Part shown: positions 7,997 through 22,258 of the stretch, piece by piece
Position numbering within the stretch: the first letter of the stretch is position 1
Layout: every line of letters starts with the position of its first letter
NCBI RefSeq assembly: GCF_002632825.1
Contig: NZ_NJAJ01000019.1
Location: 1 to 64,000, forward strand
Direction of reading: 5' to 3'
DNA length: 64,000 bases
Origin: Xenorhabdus stockiae
Lineage (GTDB): Bacteria; Pseudomonadota; Gammaproteobacteria; Enterobacterales; Enterobacteriaceae
Notes under the pieces: model-generated
The model's database searches: none
What the model saw: the letters and a program-made list of their open reading frames with translations, nothing else
What the model was told of the DNA's origin: nothing
Position numbers and translations under genes: made by a program

Positions 7997-10337
7997 GTGC
8001 TCTGGCGGCTCTCAGTATGTCAGGAGCTGCCGCAATAACATGGTCGATTTCGTCAATAAACTCGAGTAGCTCAGGCTCTAAATCAGCCAGAGAAATATTC
8101 TGCCTTAACTGCTTTTCAATCAGTTCGCAAATCATCTTTAATTTAGGTACGCCGTTATAGCAGCAACTGCCGTGCAGCTGATGAACATGATGCAAAAACT
8201 GTTTACGGTGAGCCTCACCTTCTGCGCTCAATGCCTGTTCAATTCGCATTTTCATCTCCGGCAGGGATTGTACCAGCATTGCCAGCATTTCCAGCGCCAG
8301 TGATTCTTTGCCGGCGGTTTGCTGTAAAGCCAGTTTCCAGTCTATGGCTTGTGGCTTTTTCGTTGGGCTGTACTGATGCAGTAAGTCTTTTAAGCGAGCT
8401 TCATCCAGTGGTTTAGACAAACAGTCGATAAAAGGAGAATGTCCCTGATTGCAGGTTTCATCGCAGATAAAAGCGGTGACAGCAACAATGGGGGTTTGCT
8501 TATGGTCCGGTAATTGATGGATTTGCTCTGAAGTCTGAATTCCATCCATATCTGCCATCTGAATATCCATCAGGATAAGATCCAGAGAATGTTTTTTCGC
8601 CATTTTCAGGGCTTCCATACCACTGCTGCACAGAATAGTGTTGTCCACTTGCTCGCTTAAAAGTGTGCCGATTAATTTCAGATTAGCCGGGTTATCATCG
8701 ACTGCCATAACCGTCATAGGCAGGCGGAATGACGAGTGGGGCTGAGATAAATGTGCAGGCACTGAATCTAACAGGAACTCCTCTTTTTCCAGCCAGATAT
8801 CAAAATAAAAGACCGTCCCTTTGGTGGGTTCACTGATGAAATCGATTTCTCCGTCCATTTCATTAACCAGCCGCTTGGTGATGCTTAACCCTAACCCTGT
8901 GCCGCCGTAATGACGTGTAATGCTGGCATCGGCTTGATTGAATGCCTGAAACAGAATAGGGCGGTATTCTGATTTAATACCAATCCCGGTATCAGTCACG
9001 GTAAAATCGATTTGCACCATATGGTGCCTTTGCTGGCGCAGCTTTATTTCCAGTGTGATATTGCCTTCATCTGTGAATTTAATCGCATTGCCAATTAAGT
9101 TAGTGAGTATTTGCTGCAAACGGATAGGATCACCAATCATCAGGTTTGGTAGCTGGTCATCGATATAGTGGTGCAGGGGAAGATTTTTCGCACTGGCAGA
9201 AGGTGTCAGTAATTCGATCACCTCATTGACGGTATCACGCAGTAAGAAAGGTATTTGATCTAATATTAGTTTATTGGATTCCAGACGAGAAAAATCCAGA
9301 ATGTCATTGATGATTTTCAGCAGATTGTTGGCAGAACGTTCAATGACATGAAGATATTCTGCCTGTTGATAGGTTATCGGTGTTTTCAGCATCTGTCGGG
9401 TAAAACCGATAACACCGTTAAGCGGGGTTCGCAGTTCATGAGACATATTCGCCAGAAATTCGGTTTTTATCCTGACTGCTTCCTGTGCCCGTTTTTTAGC
9501 GATAGTCAGTTCCACATTTTGAATTTCCAACTGTTCCATTGTAATTTGTAGGTCAGAAGTCGCCTGATCGATATGTAACTGCATATCGTCTTTATATTTT
9601 GACAGCGATTCCGCGACGGTATTAATCCCATTCTGGAGTGCGGATAACTCGCCCGGCATGGCTCCCGTTACTCGGGTATTCAACTGCCCCTGCCGGATAC
9701 GGTTAACGGCTTTGACCATACATTCCAAAGGCTCTGTAACTTTACGCACCAGAATATGGGCAAACAGTGCCGTTCCGCCGAGACAGAGGATCAGCAAAAT
9801 GATAGAAGTTGCAATCTCCTTATATTGCTGGAGTTGAGCGGCTCGCAAATCCAAATCAATGGCGATATAACCGATGGGGACGGGTTTATGTGGTGTTTCC
9901 GGCCACCCGTTAGAAGCACTGCTTTCCGAGATAATCGGCATTTTCAGGATAATGCTGTTGCTGTCTTCTTCTTTAGTCAGTGTTGTCGGAATAGGATCAT
10001 TCGGCCTGAGTCGCAACAGGTTGACATCATATTTATCATTGGAAATTTCGAAAAGCTGATGGTGTTCATCAAAAATCGCAATGGCCATAACGATTTCAGA
10101 ATTCCGGCGATGAAGGCGATTTATCAATGATTTTACGCCCTTACTGTTATCCAGATTTATTCCTACTTCGCTGGCAATGGACAACGGCTCAATAATGCTG
10201 ATCCCACTGCGGACTATCAGGCTCTTCAACTCATAATAGCGGTATGAGATAAATGATATACTCACAAGTGTTCCGACCAATAAGACAGGAACCAAAATCA
10301 GGCTCATCATACGGGTGCGCAGGCTATATTTGGTCAT
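7980..10337 (-). CDS. barA: Hybrid sensor histidine kinase BarA
   Basis: BarA phosphorylates UvrY in the BarA-UvrY-Csr pathway, which controls carbon use, motility and virulence or secondary metabolism. Order: membrane helix near residues 12-35, periplasmic sensor, second helix near 175-195, HAMP, coiled coil, HisKA with [12 protein letters not shown] (His near 300), HATPase with [13 protein letters not shown], receiver ([13 protein letters not shown]), and C-terminal HPt ([13 protein letters not shown]). It has 785 residues against 918 in E. coli: the degenerate receiver-like segment between the ATPase and the true receiver is essentially gone. The receiver's alpha-4 region ([13 protein letters not shown]) also differs from the usual VTAHAM. 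The start [10 protein letters not shown] aligns with E. coli. Confidence 0.93.
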   Translation of the reverse strand: MTKYSLRTRMMSLILVPVLLVGTLVSISFISYRYYELKSLIVRSGISIIEPLSIASEVGINLDNSKGVKSLINRLHRRNSEIVMAIAIFDEHHQLFEISNDKYDVNLLRLRPNDPIPTTLTKEEDSNSIILKMPIISESSASNGWPETPHKPVPIGYIAIDLDLRAAQLQQYKEIATSIILLILCLGGTALFAHILVRKVTEPLECMVKAVNRIRQGQLNTRVTGAMPGELSALQNGINTVAESLSKYKDDMQLHIDQATSDLQITMEQLEIQNVELTIAKKRAQEAVRIKTEFLANMSHELRTPLNGVIGFTRQMLKTPITYQQAEYLHVIERSANNLLKIINDILDFSRLESNKLILDQIPFLLRDTVNEVIELLTPSASAKNLPLHHYIDDQLPNLMIGDPIRLQQILTNLIGNAIKFTDEGNITLEIKLRQQRHHMVQIDFTVTDTGIGIKSEYRPILFQAFNQADASITRHYGGTGLGLSITKRLVNEMDGEIDFISEPTKGTVFYFDIWLEKEEFLLDSVPAHLSQPHSSFRLPMTVMAVDDNPANLKLIGTLLSEQVDNTILCSSGMEALKMAKKHSLDLILMDIQMADMDGIQTSEQIHQLPDHKQTPIVAVTAFICDETCNQGHSPFIDCLSKPLDEARLKDLLHQYSPTKKPQAIDWKLALQQTAGKESLALEMLAMLVQSLPEMKMRIEQALSAEGEAHRKQFLHHVHQLHGSCCYNGVPKLKMICELIEKQLRQNISLADLEPELLEFIDEIDHVIAAAPDILRAARALTSIP

Positions 10338-10390
10338 AAGCATCCATTGTGGGAAAATCAAAACTCAATTTTTCAAAGTCAGTCAGAATC

Positions 10391-11734
10391 ATGGTGCAAT
10401 TTTACTCCCCAAATCACCGCTCCGTAAACCGAAGCATTATTTCCGTTACCGCAGACAATCTTGATGCTCAGGGGCAGGGTATTGCCCGCCATCAAGGCAA
10501 AACGATCTTTATTCCGGGGTTATTGCCCGGCGAGCAGGCGCAAGTTCAACTGACAGAAGAGAAACGCCAGTTTGCGAAAGCCAAAGTGGTAAAACGTTTA
10601 TCAGACAGCCCGTCTCGTGTGGCTCCGCGCTGCCCGCATTTCAAAATGTGTGGAGGTTGCCAGCAGCAGCATGTCGCCCCTGAGTTACAGGCAAAAACGA
10701 AAGCCAGTGTACTGGAACGCCTGATCCAGCGGGAGACCGGAATCAGTATCAGTGCTCAGCCCATTATTCACAGCCCTGAGTATGGGTATCGGCGCAGAGC
10801 AAGGCTTGGCCTGCAATATCAGGCCAGACAGGGTAAATTAGTGATGGGATTTCGTCAGAGCCAGACCAATGATTTGGTGGATATCGGGCATTGTCCGGTC
10901 ATGCATCCTGAACTGGAAAAATTATTGCAACCCTTATCCCTTTGTTTAAACAGCCTGAAAGTGGTGAAACGACTGGGACATGTTGAATTAGTGTTAGCAG
11001 ATAATGGCCCGTTGGTTGTTTTACGTCATCTCGCCCCCATAAAGTATGAAGATAAAGAAATACTGCGGGCTTTTGCGAAGCAAAATCAGGTGATGATTTA
11101 TTTGGCTGGCGATGAAACTTCCCTTGAGCCGTTGTCTCCTGAAGAAGAGCAATCTGAGCCGTGGTATCAGGTGGATGGTTTAAAATTGATATTCAGCCCA
11201 CAGGATTTTATTCAGGTTAATGATGTGGTTAACCAGAAAATGGTCGCTCAGGCCCTGTTATGGCTGGATTTGCAGCCGGAAGACCGGATACTGGATCTCT
11301 TCTGTGGTATGGGAAATTTCACTCTGCCAATAGCGGCTAAAGTTCAGGCGGTTGTTGGTGTGGAAGGCGTTGCGGCATTGGTTGCAAGCGGGCAATATAA
11401 TGCTCGGTTAAATGGGCTTAGTAACGTCAGTTTTTTCCACGAAAATCTGGAATCGGATATCCATCAGCAGCCGTGGGCCGCACAGGGCTTCAATAAAGTA
11501 TTATTGGATCCCGCTCGTGCAGGTGCTGCTGGTGTCATGTCACATATAGTAAAACTGGCTCCTGAAAAAGTGGTTTATGTTTCTTGTAATCCCACAACCC
11601 TGGCGCGGGACAGCAAAGTTCTGCTGGAGGCCGGTTATCATCTTGTCAGTGTGCGGATGCTGGATATGTTTCCGCACACCGGTCATCTGGAATCTATGGC
11701 TTTATTCAGCCGAGAGCCGATGACTATCGAGTAG
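10391..11734 (+). CDS. rlmD: 23S rRNA (uracil-1939-C5) methyltransferase
   Basis: RlmD (RumA) methylates U1939 of 23S rRNA with SAM and carries an iron-sulfur cluster. The 447-residue product has an N-terminal TRAM domain, the cluster cysteines in [14 protein letters not shown], the SAM-binding [14 protein letters not shown], and the catalytic-cysteine motif [24 protein letters not shown] aligns with the E. coli start, so 14 upstream codons are excluded. It is divergent from barA by 53 bp and followed 9 bp later by relA. Confidence 0.96.
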   Translation: MVQFYSPNHRSVNRSIISVTADNLDAQGQGIARHQGKTIFIPGLLPGEQAQVQLTEEKRQFAKAKVVKRLSDSPSRVAPRCPHFKMCGGCQQQHVAPELQAKTKASVLERLIQRETGISISAQPIIHSPEYGYRRRARLGLQYQARQGKLVMGFRQSQTNDLVDIGHCPVMHPELEKLLQPLSLCLNSLKVVKRLGHVELVLADNGPLVVLRHLAPIKYEDKEILRAFAKQNQVMIYLAGDETSLEPLSPEEEQSEPWYQVDGLKLIFSPQDFIQVNDVVNQKMVAQALLWLDLQPEDRILDLFCGMGNFTLPIAAKVQAVVGVEGVAALVASGQYNARLNGLSNVSFFHENLESDIHQQPWAAQGFNKVLLDPARAGAAGVMSHIVKLAPEKVVYVSCNPTTLARDSKVLLEAGYHLVSVRMLDMFPHTGHLESMALFSREPMTIE

Positions 11735-11743
11735 GGAGAAATT

Positions 11744-13981
11744 ATGGTTGCAGTAAGAAGTGCTCATCTCACACCGGCAGGTGAATTTGCTGTCGATAAG
11801 TGGATTGCGAGTTTAAATATTGTTAATCCACAATCCAGTGAAAAATTAGCCGAAACATGGCATTACTGTCACGAAAAAGTTCAGAATCACCCTAATGCCG
11901 AGTTGTTATTGTGGCGTGGTGTTGAAATGGTGGAAATTCTGTCCACCCTGAGCATGGACAATGACAGTATGCGTGCGGCACTGCTTTTTCCCCTTCTTGA
12001 TGCCCGGCTACTTAACAGCGAAACCGTGACAGAAACGTTTGGTCAACCCATCGTGGATCTGGTTCATGGTGTGCTGGAAATGGATGCAATCCGCCAGTTG
12101 AAAGCCACGCATACCGATGCTACCTGTTCAGTGCAGGTGGATAATGTACGCCGGATGTTGTTGTCAATGGTAGAAGATTTCCGCTGCGTGATTATTAAAC
12201 TGGCGGAGCGGATCGCCTACCTGCGGGAAGTTAAGGATGCCAGTGAAGATGAACGGGTATTGGTTGCGAAAGAGTGCTCCAATATCTATGCACCTCTTGC
12301 CAACCGTTTAGGGATTGGTCAGTTAAAGTGGGAGCTGGAAGATTTCTGCTTCCGCTACCTGCATCCCGATGAATATAAGAAAATTGCCCAACTTTTACAT
12401 GAGCGCAGGATTGACCGTGAACAATACATCGAAAAATTTATCACGACACTGCGCCGTTATATGCTCAAAGAAGGAATTTCGGGAGAAATTTACGGGCGTC
12501 CCAAACATATTTATAGCATCTGGCGCAAGATGCAGAAAAAATCGTTGGCGTTTGATGAGTTGTTTGATGTACGTGCCGTGCGCATTGTCGTTGAACGTTT
12601 GCAGGATTGCTATGCTGCATTGGGAATAGTGCATACTCACTATCGCCATTTGCCGGATGAGTTTGATGATTACGTTGCCAATCCGAAACCAAATGGTTAT
12701 CAGTCAATCCATACCGTGGTGTTGGGGCCAAACGGTAAAACACTTGAAATTCAGATCCGTACCCGCCAGATGCATGATGATGCTGAACTGGGTGTGGCAG
12801 CTCACTGGAAATATAAAGAAGGTACGGCGATTGGCGGGGGTAAATCCGGCAGCTATGAAAGCCGGATTGCATGGCTGCGGAAGCTGATTGCATGGCAGGA
12901 AGAGATGGCGGATACCGGAGAGATGCTGGATGAAGTCCGCAGTCAGGTATTTGATGATCGTGTTTATGTTTTTACGCCAAAAGGCGATGTGATTGATTTA
13001 CCTGCTGGTTCAACACCACTGGATTTTGCCTATCACATTCATAGCGATGTCGGGCATCGTTGTATCGGTGCGAAAATTGGCGGGCGCATTGTGCCGTTCA
13101 GTTATCAGCTCCAGATGGGTGATCAGATTGAAGTTATCACCCAGAAACAACCGAACCCAAGCCGTGACTGGCTGAATCCTAATCTTGGCTATGTCACGAC
13201 CAGCCGTGGACGGGCGAAGATCCACAACTGGTTCCGTAAACAGGATCGCGATAAAAACATTATTGCCGGGCGCCAGATGCTGGATAGTGAACTGGCACAT
13301 TTGGGTGTCACAGTTAAAGAAGCAGAAAAAGAGCTGATTGCCCGTTATAACGTGAATTCGCTGGAGGAAGTGCTGGCGGGGATTGGTGTCGGTGATATCC
13401 GAATTCATCAGCTGGCGAATTTCCTGCAAAGCAAATTTAATAAAACGACAGCGGAAGAGGCGGATCGCGAGGCGCTCCGTACTTTAGAAAGCAAGACGTT
13501 CACTCCTCGTAACAATAAAAAAGATAATGGTCGGGTTGTTGTAGAAGGGGTAGGCAACCTGATGCACCATATCGCCCGCTGCTGCCAGCCGATTCCGGGG
13601 GATGAGATTACCGGATTTATTACACGCGGACGCGGTATTTCCATCCATCGGGCAGATTGTGATCAGTTAACTGAACTGGAAGCAAGTGCGCCAGAGCGTG
13701 TGGTGGATGCGGTATGGGGAGAAAGTTACTCCAGTGGTTATTCTCTGGTGGTGAGAGTGCTCGCCAATGATCGCAGCGGATTACTGCGTGATATCACCAC
13801 AATCCTTGCTAACGAAAAAGTGAATGTATTAGGTGTCAGTAGCCGCAGCGATGTGAAGCAGCAACTGGCAACTATCGATATGAATATTGAGATTTACAAC
13901 TTGCAGGTACTGGGTCGGGTTCTGGCAAAACTGAATCAACTGCCTGATGTGATTGAAGCCAGACGTCTGCATGGAAATTAA
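11744..13981 (+). CDS. relA: GTP pyrophosphokinase RelA
   Basis: RelA makes (p)ppGpp on stalled ribosomes. The 745-residue length is normal. Visible regions are a degenerate HD domain (the hydrolase His-Asp pair is lost, as in RelA proteins generally), the synthetase region with NPKPNGYQSIHTVVLGP, the TGS domain (VYVFTPKGDVIDLPAGSTPLDFAY), a zinc-finger region with the CC of IARCCQPIPGDEI, and a C-terminal ACT domain. It has a GGGAG site before the ATG and is transcribed with rlmD and mazG. Confidence 0.97.
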   Translation: MVAVRSAHLTPAGEFAVDKWIASLNIVNPQSSEKLAETWHYCHEKVQNHPNAELLLWRGVEMVEILSTLSMDNDSMRAALLFPLLDARLLNSETVTETFGQPIVDLVHGVLEMDAIRQLKATHTDATCSVQVDNVRRMLLSMVEDFRCVIIKLAERIAYLREVKDASEDERVLVAKECSNIYAPLANRLGIGQLKWELEDFCFRYLHPDEYKKIAQLLHERRIDREQYIEKFITTLRRYMLKEGISGEIYGRPKHIYSIWRKMQKKSLAFDELFDVRAVRIVVERLQDCYAALGIVHTHYRHLPDEFDDYVANPKPNGYQSIHTVVLGPNGKTLEIQIRTRQMHDDAELGVAAHWKYKEGTAIGGGKSGSYESRIAWLRKLIAWQEEMADTGEMLDEVRSQVFDDRVYVFTPKGDVIDLPAGSTPLDFAYHIHSDVGHRCIGAKIGGRIVPFSYQLQMGDQIEVITQKQPNPSRDWLNPNLGYVTTSRGRAKIHNWFRKQDRDKNIIAGRQMLDSELAHLGVTVKEAEKELIARYNVNSLEEVLAGIGVGDIRIHQLANFLQSKFNKTTAEEADREALRTLESKTFTPRNNKKDNGRVVVEGVGNLMHHIARCCQPIPGDEITGFITRGRGISIHRADCDQLTELEASAPERVVDAVWGESYSSGYSLVVRVLANDRSGLLRDITTILANEKVNVLGVSSRSDVKQQLATIDMNIEIYNLQVLGRVLAKLNQLPDVIEARRLHGN

Positions 13982-13987
13982 ACAGTT

Positions 13988-14818
13988 ATGGATAAAGTAA
14001 ACACGCACTCAGTTGCAAATATGACTGATAGTATGAAAAGCATTGAAAGACTGAAAGAGATTATGGCGCAATTGCGCCACCCTCAGCACGGTTGCCCGTG
14101 GGATAAGGTACAAACTTCGGCTACCATTGCACCTTACACGCTGGAAGAGACTTATGAAGTCATTGATGCCATTGAGCGTAATGATACCAGTGCTCTGAAA
14201 GAAGAATTAGGCGACTTACTGTTCCATATTGTGTTTTATGCCCAAATGGCGCAGGAAGAACAGCTTTTTGATTTCGACGATATCTGTGAAGCTGTTTGTA
14301 ACAAACTGGAACGCAGGCATCCACATATCTTCAACCAACAGGCGGGTATCAGCAGCGAAGAAGCTATCGGTAGCTGGGAGCAGCGCAAAACCGCAGAAAG
14401 AGCGGAAAAAGACCAGCACTCCGTTCTGGATGATATTCCTGCCAGCCTGCCATCACTAATGAAAGCCTATAAAATCCAGAAACGCTGTGCCTCTGTCGGA
14501 TTTGACTGGGATACAGTCGGCCCGGTATTGGACAAAGTTTATGAAGAAATTGATGAAGTGATGGATGAAGCTAAACAGGCAGTTGTGGATGATGAGCGCG
14601 TAGAAGAAGAGCTGGGTGATTTGTTATTTGCGGTAGTTAACTTATCCCGTCATCTGGGACATAAACCTGAAATGGCACTCCAGAAAGCCTGCCAGAAATT
14701 CGAAAATCGCTTTCGCAATGTTGAAAAGCTCATCCTCGATAGTGGCTTAACAATGGAAACTGCGACATTAGAGGAAATGGATAAAATGTGGGAGCAGGTG
14801 AAAAAGCAGCAAGCTTGA
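13988..14818 (+). CDS. mazG: Nucleoside triphosphate pyrophosphohydrolase MazG
   Basis: MazG hydrolyses NTPs and dNTPs to monophosphates and is linked to (p)ppGpp-related stress. The 276-residue product contains two MazG domains: CPWDKVQT, ETYEVIDAIE and EELGDLLFHIVFYAQMA in the first, then EEIDEVMDEAKQA and EELGDLLFAVVNLSRH in the second. It is about 12 residues longer at the N-terminus than E. coli MazG; later in-frame ATGs exist but none has a clear ribosome-binding site. It starts 6 bp after relA; the mazEF pair found there in E. coli is absent. Confidence 0.95.
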   Translation: MDKVNTHSVANMTDSMKSIERLKEIMAQLRHPQHGCPWDKVQTSATIAPYTLEETYEVIDAIERNDTSALKEELGDLLFHIVFYAQMAQEEQLFDFDDICEAVCNKLERRHPHIFNQQAGISSEEAIGSWEQRKTAERAEKDQHSVLDDIPASLPSLMKAYKIQKRCASVGFDWDTVGPVLDKVYEEIDEVMDEAKQAVVDDERVEEELGDLLFAVVNLSRHLGHKPEMALQKACQKFENRFRNVEKLILDSGLTMETATLEEMDKMWEQVKKQQA

Positions 14819-14826
14819 TTTTACAT

Positions 14827-14864
14827 AAAAGTCCGGTATCTCCAGAGATAACCGGACTTTTTTT
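14827..14864 (+). terminator. Rho-independent terminator after mazG
   Basis: An 11-bp stem (AAAAGTCCGGT / ACCGGACTTTT) with a 13-nt loop is followed by a T-run, 8 bp past the mazG stop. It closes the rlmD-relA-mazG unit. Confidence 0.9.
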
Positions 14865-14998
14865 GATCTGGGCAGTGATTAATTTCTCTTGGAAATTGCT
14901 ACACTTGCATAGATAAAAGAGATAGGGTTTGTAGCGCATTTAAGGTTAGGGTATACTGCTTTCCCGTCCTGTTATATTCATCATCCTTTTAAACCTAA

Positions 14999-16651
<1,653 letters not shown>

Positions 16652-16694
16652 GATATAGGGCGATTGATGGAGTTTTGCTCTACCTTTTGAGTAA

Positions 16695-18038
<1,344 letters not shown>

Positions 18039-18080
18039 TTGCTGATTTACTTCAATAAATAGTAATTTTATTTATGATTT

Positions 18081-18118
18081 GGCGAAAGAGTTATACCCTT
18101 TCGCCTTATTCTTCTTTT
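18081..18118 (+). terminator. Terminator after eno
   Basis: The stem GGCGAAAG / CTTTCGCC with a 9-nt loop is followed by a pyrimidine-rich, T-rich tract, 42 bp after the eno stop. Confidence 0.8.
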
Positions 18119-18391
18119 CTTTCTCTGCCGGATAATAGATAATTATTCAGGCAACTCAAAAACCAGAAATGTGACATAACTCCATAAAATATGCTGTTTT
18201 TTTGCTCTTTTAATTATTAATTAAGCAAATCTCGCGTAGCAGATCCCAAAATCGCACACCTCGTATTTTATTTATCGTTCAGACTCCTTATTATTTCACA
18301 TGTAATGTAATTCTTTAACATTTAGAGCAATGATTCATTAATTATTATTTATACATTACGGAGTTATGTTTCATTGTTGTATGGAGTCTTC
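18119..18391. other. AT-rich gap upstream of DASS transporter
   Basis: After the eno terminator, about 270 bp of AT-rich sequence precede the transporter. I see no ORF, repeat or convincing operator; it presumably holds the transporter promoter. Confidence 0.5.
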
Positions 18392-19777
18392 ATGGACGCT
18401 TCAGAATCTTTAACCCCAGCGGTCGGGCCGATGCCCTCAAATAAAAGAGGCTTTATTATTCTTGCGCTGGATATCATCTTGCTGGTTGCTTTGCTGAAGT
18501 TTTTGCCTTATAGCGAAAAAGCAAATGCAGGTTTGGCATTGATGGCATTTGTCGGTGTGTTATGGCTTACCGAAGCTATTCACGTCACAATTACTGCACT
18601 GTGTATTCCAATTCTGGCGGTTGGAATGGGATTGATGAATACCGGTGACGCGCTGAAATCTTTTGCAAACCCAATTATATTCTTATTTTTTGGTGGCTTT
18701 GCACTGGCGACGGCGCTACATATCCAAGGTCTGGACAGACTGATAGCCAACCGTCTTCTGCTGATTGCCCGTGGGCGTTTGTCAGTGGCGGTGATGCTGA
18801 TATTTGGTATCACAGCTCTGCTTTCAATGTGGATCAGCAACACGGCAACTGCTGCAATGATGTTGCCGCTTATTCTGGGTATTCTGGCTAATCTGGATGT
18901 ACGTACCGAACGTAATACATTTGTCTTTGTGTTACTGGGTGTAGCGTATAGCGCCAGTATTGGCGGTTTGGGTACGTTGGTCGGCAGCCCGCCTAACGCA
19001 ATTGCCGCGGCACAGCTGGGCATGGATTTTGTGACATGGATGAAATATGGCGTACCAATGGTGATTATTCTGTTGCCGGTTATGGTTATGCTGATGTACA
19101 TCATGTTGCGTCCGAATCTGAATCATAAATTTGATCTGGAACTTGAACATCTGGAATGGAATGGTAAACGTATTATCACCATGTTTATTTTCCTGCTGAC
19201 AGTTGTGTGTTGGATTTCCAGCTCTCTCATCAGTGATGCTCTGGGCGGCATTAAAGATTTGGATACCATCATTGCGGTGAGTGCGGCTATCCTGATTGGT
19301 ATCACAGGCGTATCAACATGGTCACAGATCCAAAATAACACTGAATGGGGCGTGTTGATGCTGTTTGGTGGCGGCCTGACATTAAGTGCTGTCCTGAAAA
19401 ACTCTGGTGCCAGCGAAGTGATGGCAAATGGCATGGCGGCAACATTTGGTTCAAGTCCTTGGTTTGTGATCATTGTTGCTATCGCAGCATTTATTATCTT
19501 CCTGACGGAATTTACCAGTAATACAGCCAGTGCAGCACTGCTTGTTCCTATTTTTGCCACAGTTGCGGAAGCGTTAGGCATGCCGGTGATTGTGCTGACT
19601 ATGATTATTGGTATTGGTGCATCCTGTGCATTCATGCTGCCTGTAGCAACACCACCGAATGCGATTGTTTATGGCTCCGGCTATATCAAGCAGACTGAAA
19701 TGGTACGTGTGGGTATCGTATTGAACTTGGCATGTATCGCAATTATCTCTGTAGTGGCTTGGTTCTTCTGGATTTAA
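18392..19777 (+). CDS. DASS-family (SLC13) anion:sodium symporter
   Basis: The 461-residue, roughly 12-helix protein belongs to the divalent anion:Na+ symporters that import succinate, malate, citrate or sulfate. The two hairpin motifs of the fold are visible: WISNTATAAMMLP near one third and FTSNTASAALLVP in the second half, plus VGSPPNAIA and VATPPNAIVYG. The ATG at 18392 has a GGAG site 5 nt upstream; a start six codons earlier lacks one. The exact substrate cannot be read. It is a single gene closed by a strong terminator. Confidence 0.88.
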   Translation: MDASESLTPAVGPMPSNKRGFIILALDIILLVALLKFLPYSEKANAGLALMAFVGVLWLTEAIHVTITALCIPILAVGMGLMNTGDALKSFANPIIFLFFGGFALATALHIQGLDRLIANRLLLIARGRLSVAVMLIFGITALLSMWISNTATAAMMLPLILGILANLDVRTERNTFVFVLLGVAYSASIGGLGTLVGSPPNAIAAAQLGMDFVTWMKYGVPMVIILLPVMVMLMYIMLRPNLNHKFDLELEHLEWNGKRIITMFIFLLTVVCWISSSLISDALGGIKDLDTIIAVSAAILIGITGVSTWSQIQNNTEWGVLMLFGGGLTLSAVLKNSGASEVMANGMAATFGSSPWFVIIVAIAAFIIFLTEFTSNTASAALLVPIFATVAEALGMPVIVLTMIIGIGASCAFMLPVATPPNAIVYGSGYIKQTEMVRVGIVLNLACIAIISVVAWFFWI

Positions 19778-19800
19778 TTGATATTTATAGCAAGAAAAAT

Positions 19801-19829
19801 GAGGATGCCGGTTGGCATCCTCTTTTTTT
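19801..19829 (+). terminator. Terminator after DASS transporter
   Basis: A 9-bp GC-rich stem (GAGGATGCC / GGCATCCTC) with a GGTT loop is followed by seven Ts. Confidence 0.93.
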
Positions 19830-19874
19830 AGGAAAAAATATTTCTTCTGATTAACTTTTGTATGTATTGAAAGT

Positions 19875-19899
19875 GTACAAAAATGACTTATAATTGTAC
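19875..19899. promoter_or_regulatory. Candidate autoregulatory operator of toxin-antitoxin pair
   Basis: An inverted repeat (GTACAA ... TTGTAC) with arms 19 bp apart centre to centre flanks a TATAAT-like -10 hexamer, about 30 bp before the antitoxin start. This is where a ribbon-helix-helix antitoxin would bind to repress its own operon. Confidence 0.5.
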
Positions 19900-19927
19900 G
19901 AAATTCACGCAGTAAAGGAGAGGGATC

Positions 19928-20727
<800 letters not shown>

Positions 20728-20730
<3 letters not shown>

Positions 20731-20767
20731 AATCAATCGCCTCCTTTTTCGGGGCGATTGATTTTAT
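20728..20767. terminator. Bidirectional terminator toxin / aldehyde dehydrogenase
   Basis: A long stem (AAAATCAATCGCC / GGCGATTGATTTT) with a loop of about 11 nt lies between the convergent toxin and aldehyde dehydrogenase genes. A- and T-rich flanks on both sides let it act in both directions. Confidence 0.8.
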
Positions 20768-20773
20768 TATGAC

Positions 20774-22258
20774 TTAATCTTCTTTGGTACTGATGTAGAT
20801 ATTTTTAACTTCAGTATAGGCATCCAGAATCATTTTATGCGTTTCCCGCCCAAGTCCTGATTTCTTATAACCGCCAAATGGTGTGTGAGCTGGCAGTTCA
20901 TGGTAGGTATTAATCCATATACGGCCTGCCTCAATGGCTTTGGCGACACGCAGGGCACGGTTGATATCCTGTGTCCAGACTGCTCCCGCCAGACCATATT
21001 CTGAATCGTTAGCCATTTCCACAACTTCGTCTTCATGACTGAAAGGAATGACACAAAGCACTGGCCCGAAAATTTCCTCCTGAGCTACCCGCATATTATT
21101 AGTCACATTGGTCAGGATCGTTGGCTGGACAAAGAAGCCATCGTCATAACCTGCACCAGTAATGCGTTTACCACCGGTAAGAATAGTCGCACCTTCCTGT
21201 TTAGCGAGGTCAATATAGCTCAGAATCGTATTCATCTGCTCTTCACTGACCTGACAGCTCATCTCAGTGGCCGGCTCCATCGGGTCACCGACGCGGATAG
21301 ATTCAAAGACGGTTTTTAATGATTGCAGGAATGAATCATAGATATCTTTATGCAGGAATAGACGAGCACCAGACTCACAAGCTTGCCCCTGATTCAGCAA
21401 AATAGCGTGGGCTGCACATTTGACTGCTTTTTTCATATTGGCATCAGGGAAAACGATATTGGCAGATTTACCTCCCAGCTCGAGCGTCGCGGGAATAAGT
21501 CTTTTAGCGGCGGCGGCGGCAACGTTGTAACCGACTTCTGTTGAGCCTGTAAAGGCTACCTTGTCAATGCCTTCATGATCGAGGATCGCCTGACCAACAA
21601 CAGAGCCACGGCCTGTGACGATATTGACAACGCCCGCAGGAAGAACCTGATTAATGATACGGCCTAGTTCTAACAGCGTGATAGGCGTCAGGCTGGCTGG
21701 GTTGATAACGATAGTATTACCGGCAGCCAGAGCAGGCGCAATTTTCCAGGCTGCCATCAGCAGAGGGAAGTTCCAGGGAATAATTTGACCAATGACACCT
21801 ATTGGCTCTCTGATAACCAGACTGAGAGTATTTTCATCAATGACATCAGATGCATCAGAGTGAGCACGGATCACACCAGCAAAATAACGGAAATGATCGA
21901 TAGCGAATGGGATATCAAAATTACGGCATAAAGATTGTGTTTTACCCCCATCTAAGGTTTCCAGAGTGATAAAACGTTCTGCTTCAGCTTCCAGTAAATC
22001 GGCAATTTTCAGTAGGAGGGATTGTTTTTTTTCGGCTGAAGTTTTTCGCCATGCCGGTAAAGCTTTTTTTGCCGCCCGGACAGCCAGTTCAACATCCTGA
22101 GCATTTCCTGCTGCATATTCAGTCAGTAATTCTCCGGTTGCCGGATTATAGCTCTTCATGGTTTCTTTTGAAGTGCTATCTACCCATTCGCCGCCAATCA
22201 GCATTCTATAAGATTTGGTAGGTAATAGTTCTGTTGCGATATCATGTAACTTCTTCAT
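20774..22258 (-). CDS. NAD(P)-dependent aldehyde dehydrogenase
   Basis: The 494-residue protein is a class 1/2-type aldehyde dehydrogenase. It shows the cofactor strand GVIGQIIPWNFPLLMAAWK, the turn FTGSTEVG, the general-base glutamate in LELGGKSAN (near residue 265) and the catalytic cysteine in NQGQACESGARL (near 300). The substrate is uncertain: acetaldehyde, betaine aldehyde, gamma-aminobutyraldehyde or an aromatic aldehyde are all possible. It is monocistronic, between a toxin-antitoxin pair and a 500-bp AT-rich gap. Confidence 0.85.
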   Translation of the reverse strand: MKKLHDIATELLPTKSYRMLIGGEWVDSTSKETMKSYNPATGELLTEYAAGNAQDVELAVRAAKKALPAWRKTSAEKKQSLLLKIADLLEAEAERFITLETLDGGKTQSLCRNFDIPFAIDHFRYFAGVIRAHSDASDVIDENTLSLVIREPIGVIGQIIPWNFPLLMAAWKIAPALAAGNTIVINPASLTPITLLELGRIINQVLPAGVVNIVTGRGSVVGQAILDHEGIDKVAFTGSTEVGYNVAAAAAKRLIPATLELGGKSANIVFPDANMKKAVKCAAHAILLNQGQACESGARLFLHKDIYDSFLQSLKTVFESIRVGDPMEPATEMSCQVSEEQMNTILSYIDLAKQEGATILTGGKRITGAGYDDGFFVQPTILTNVTNNMRVAQEEIFGPVLCVIPFSHEDEVVEMANDSEYGLAGAVWTQDINRALRVAKAIEAGRIWINTYHELPAHTPFGGYKKSGLGRETHKMILDAYTEVKNIYISTKED

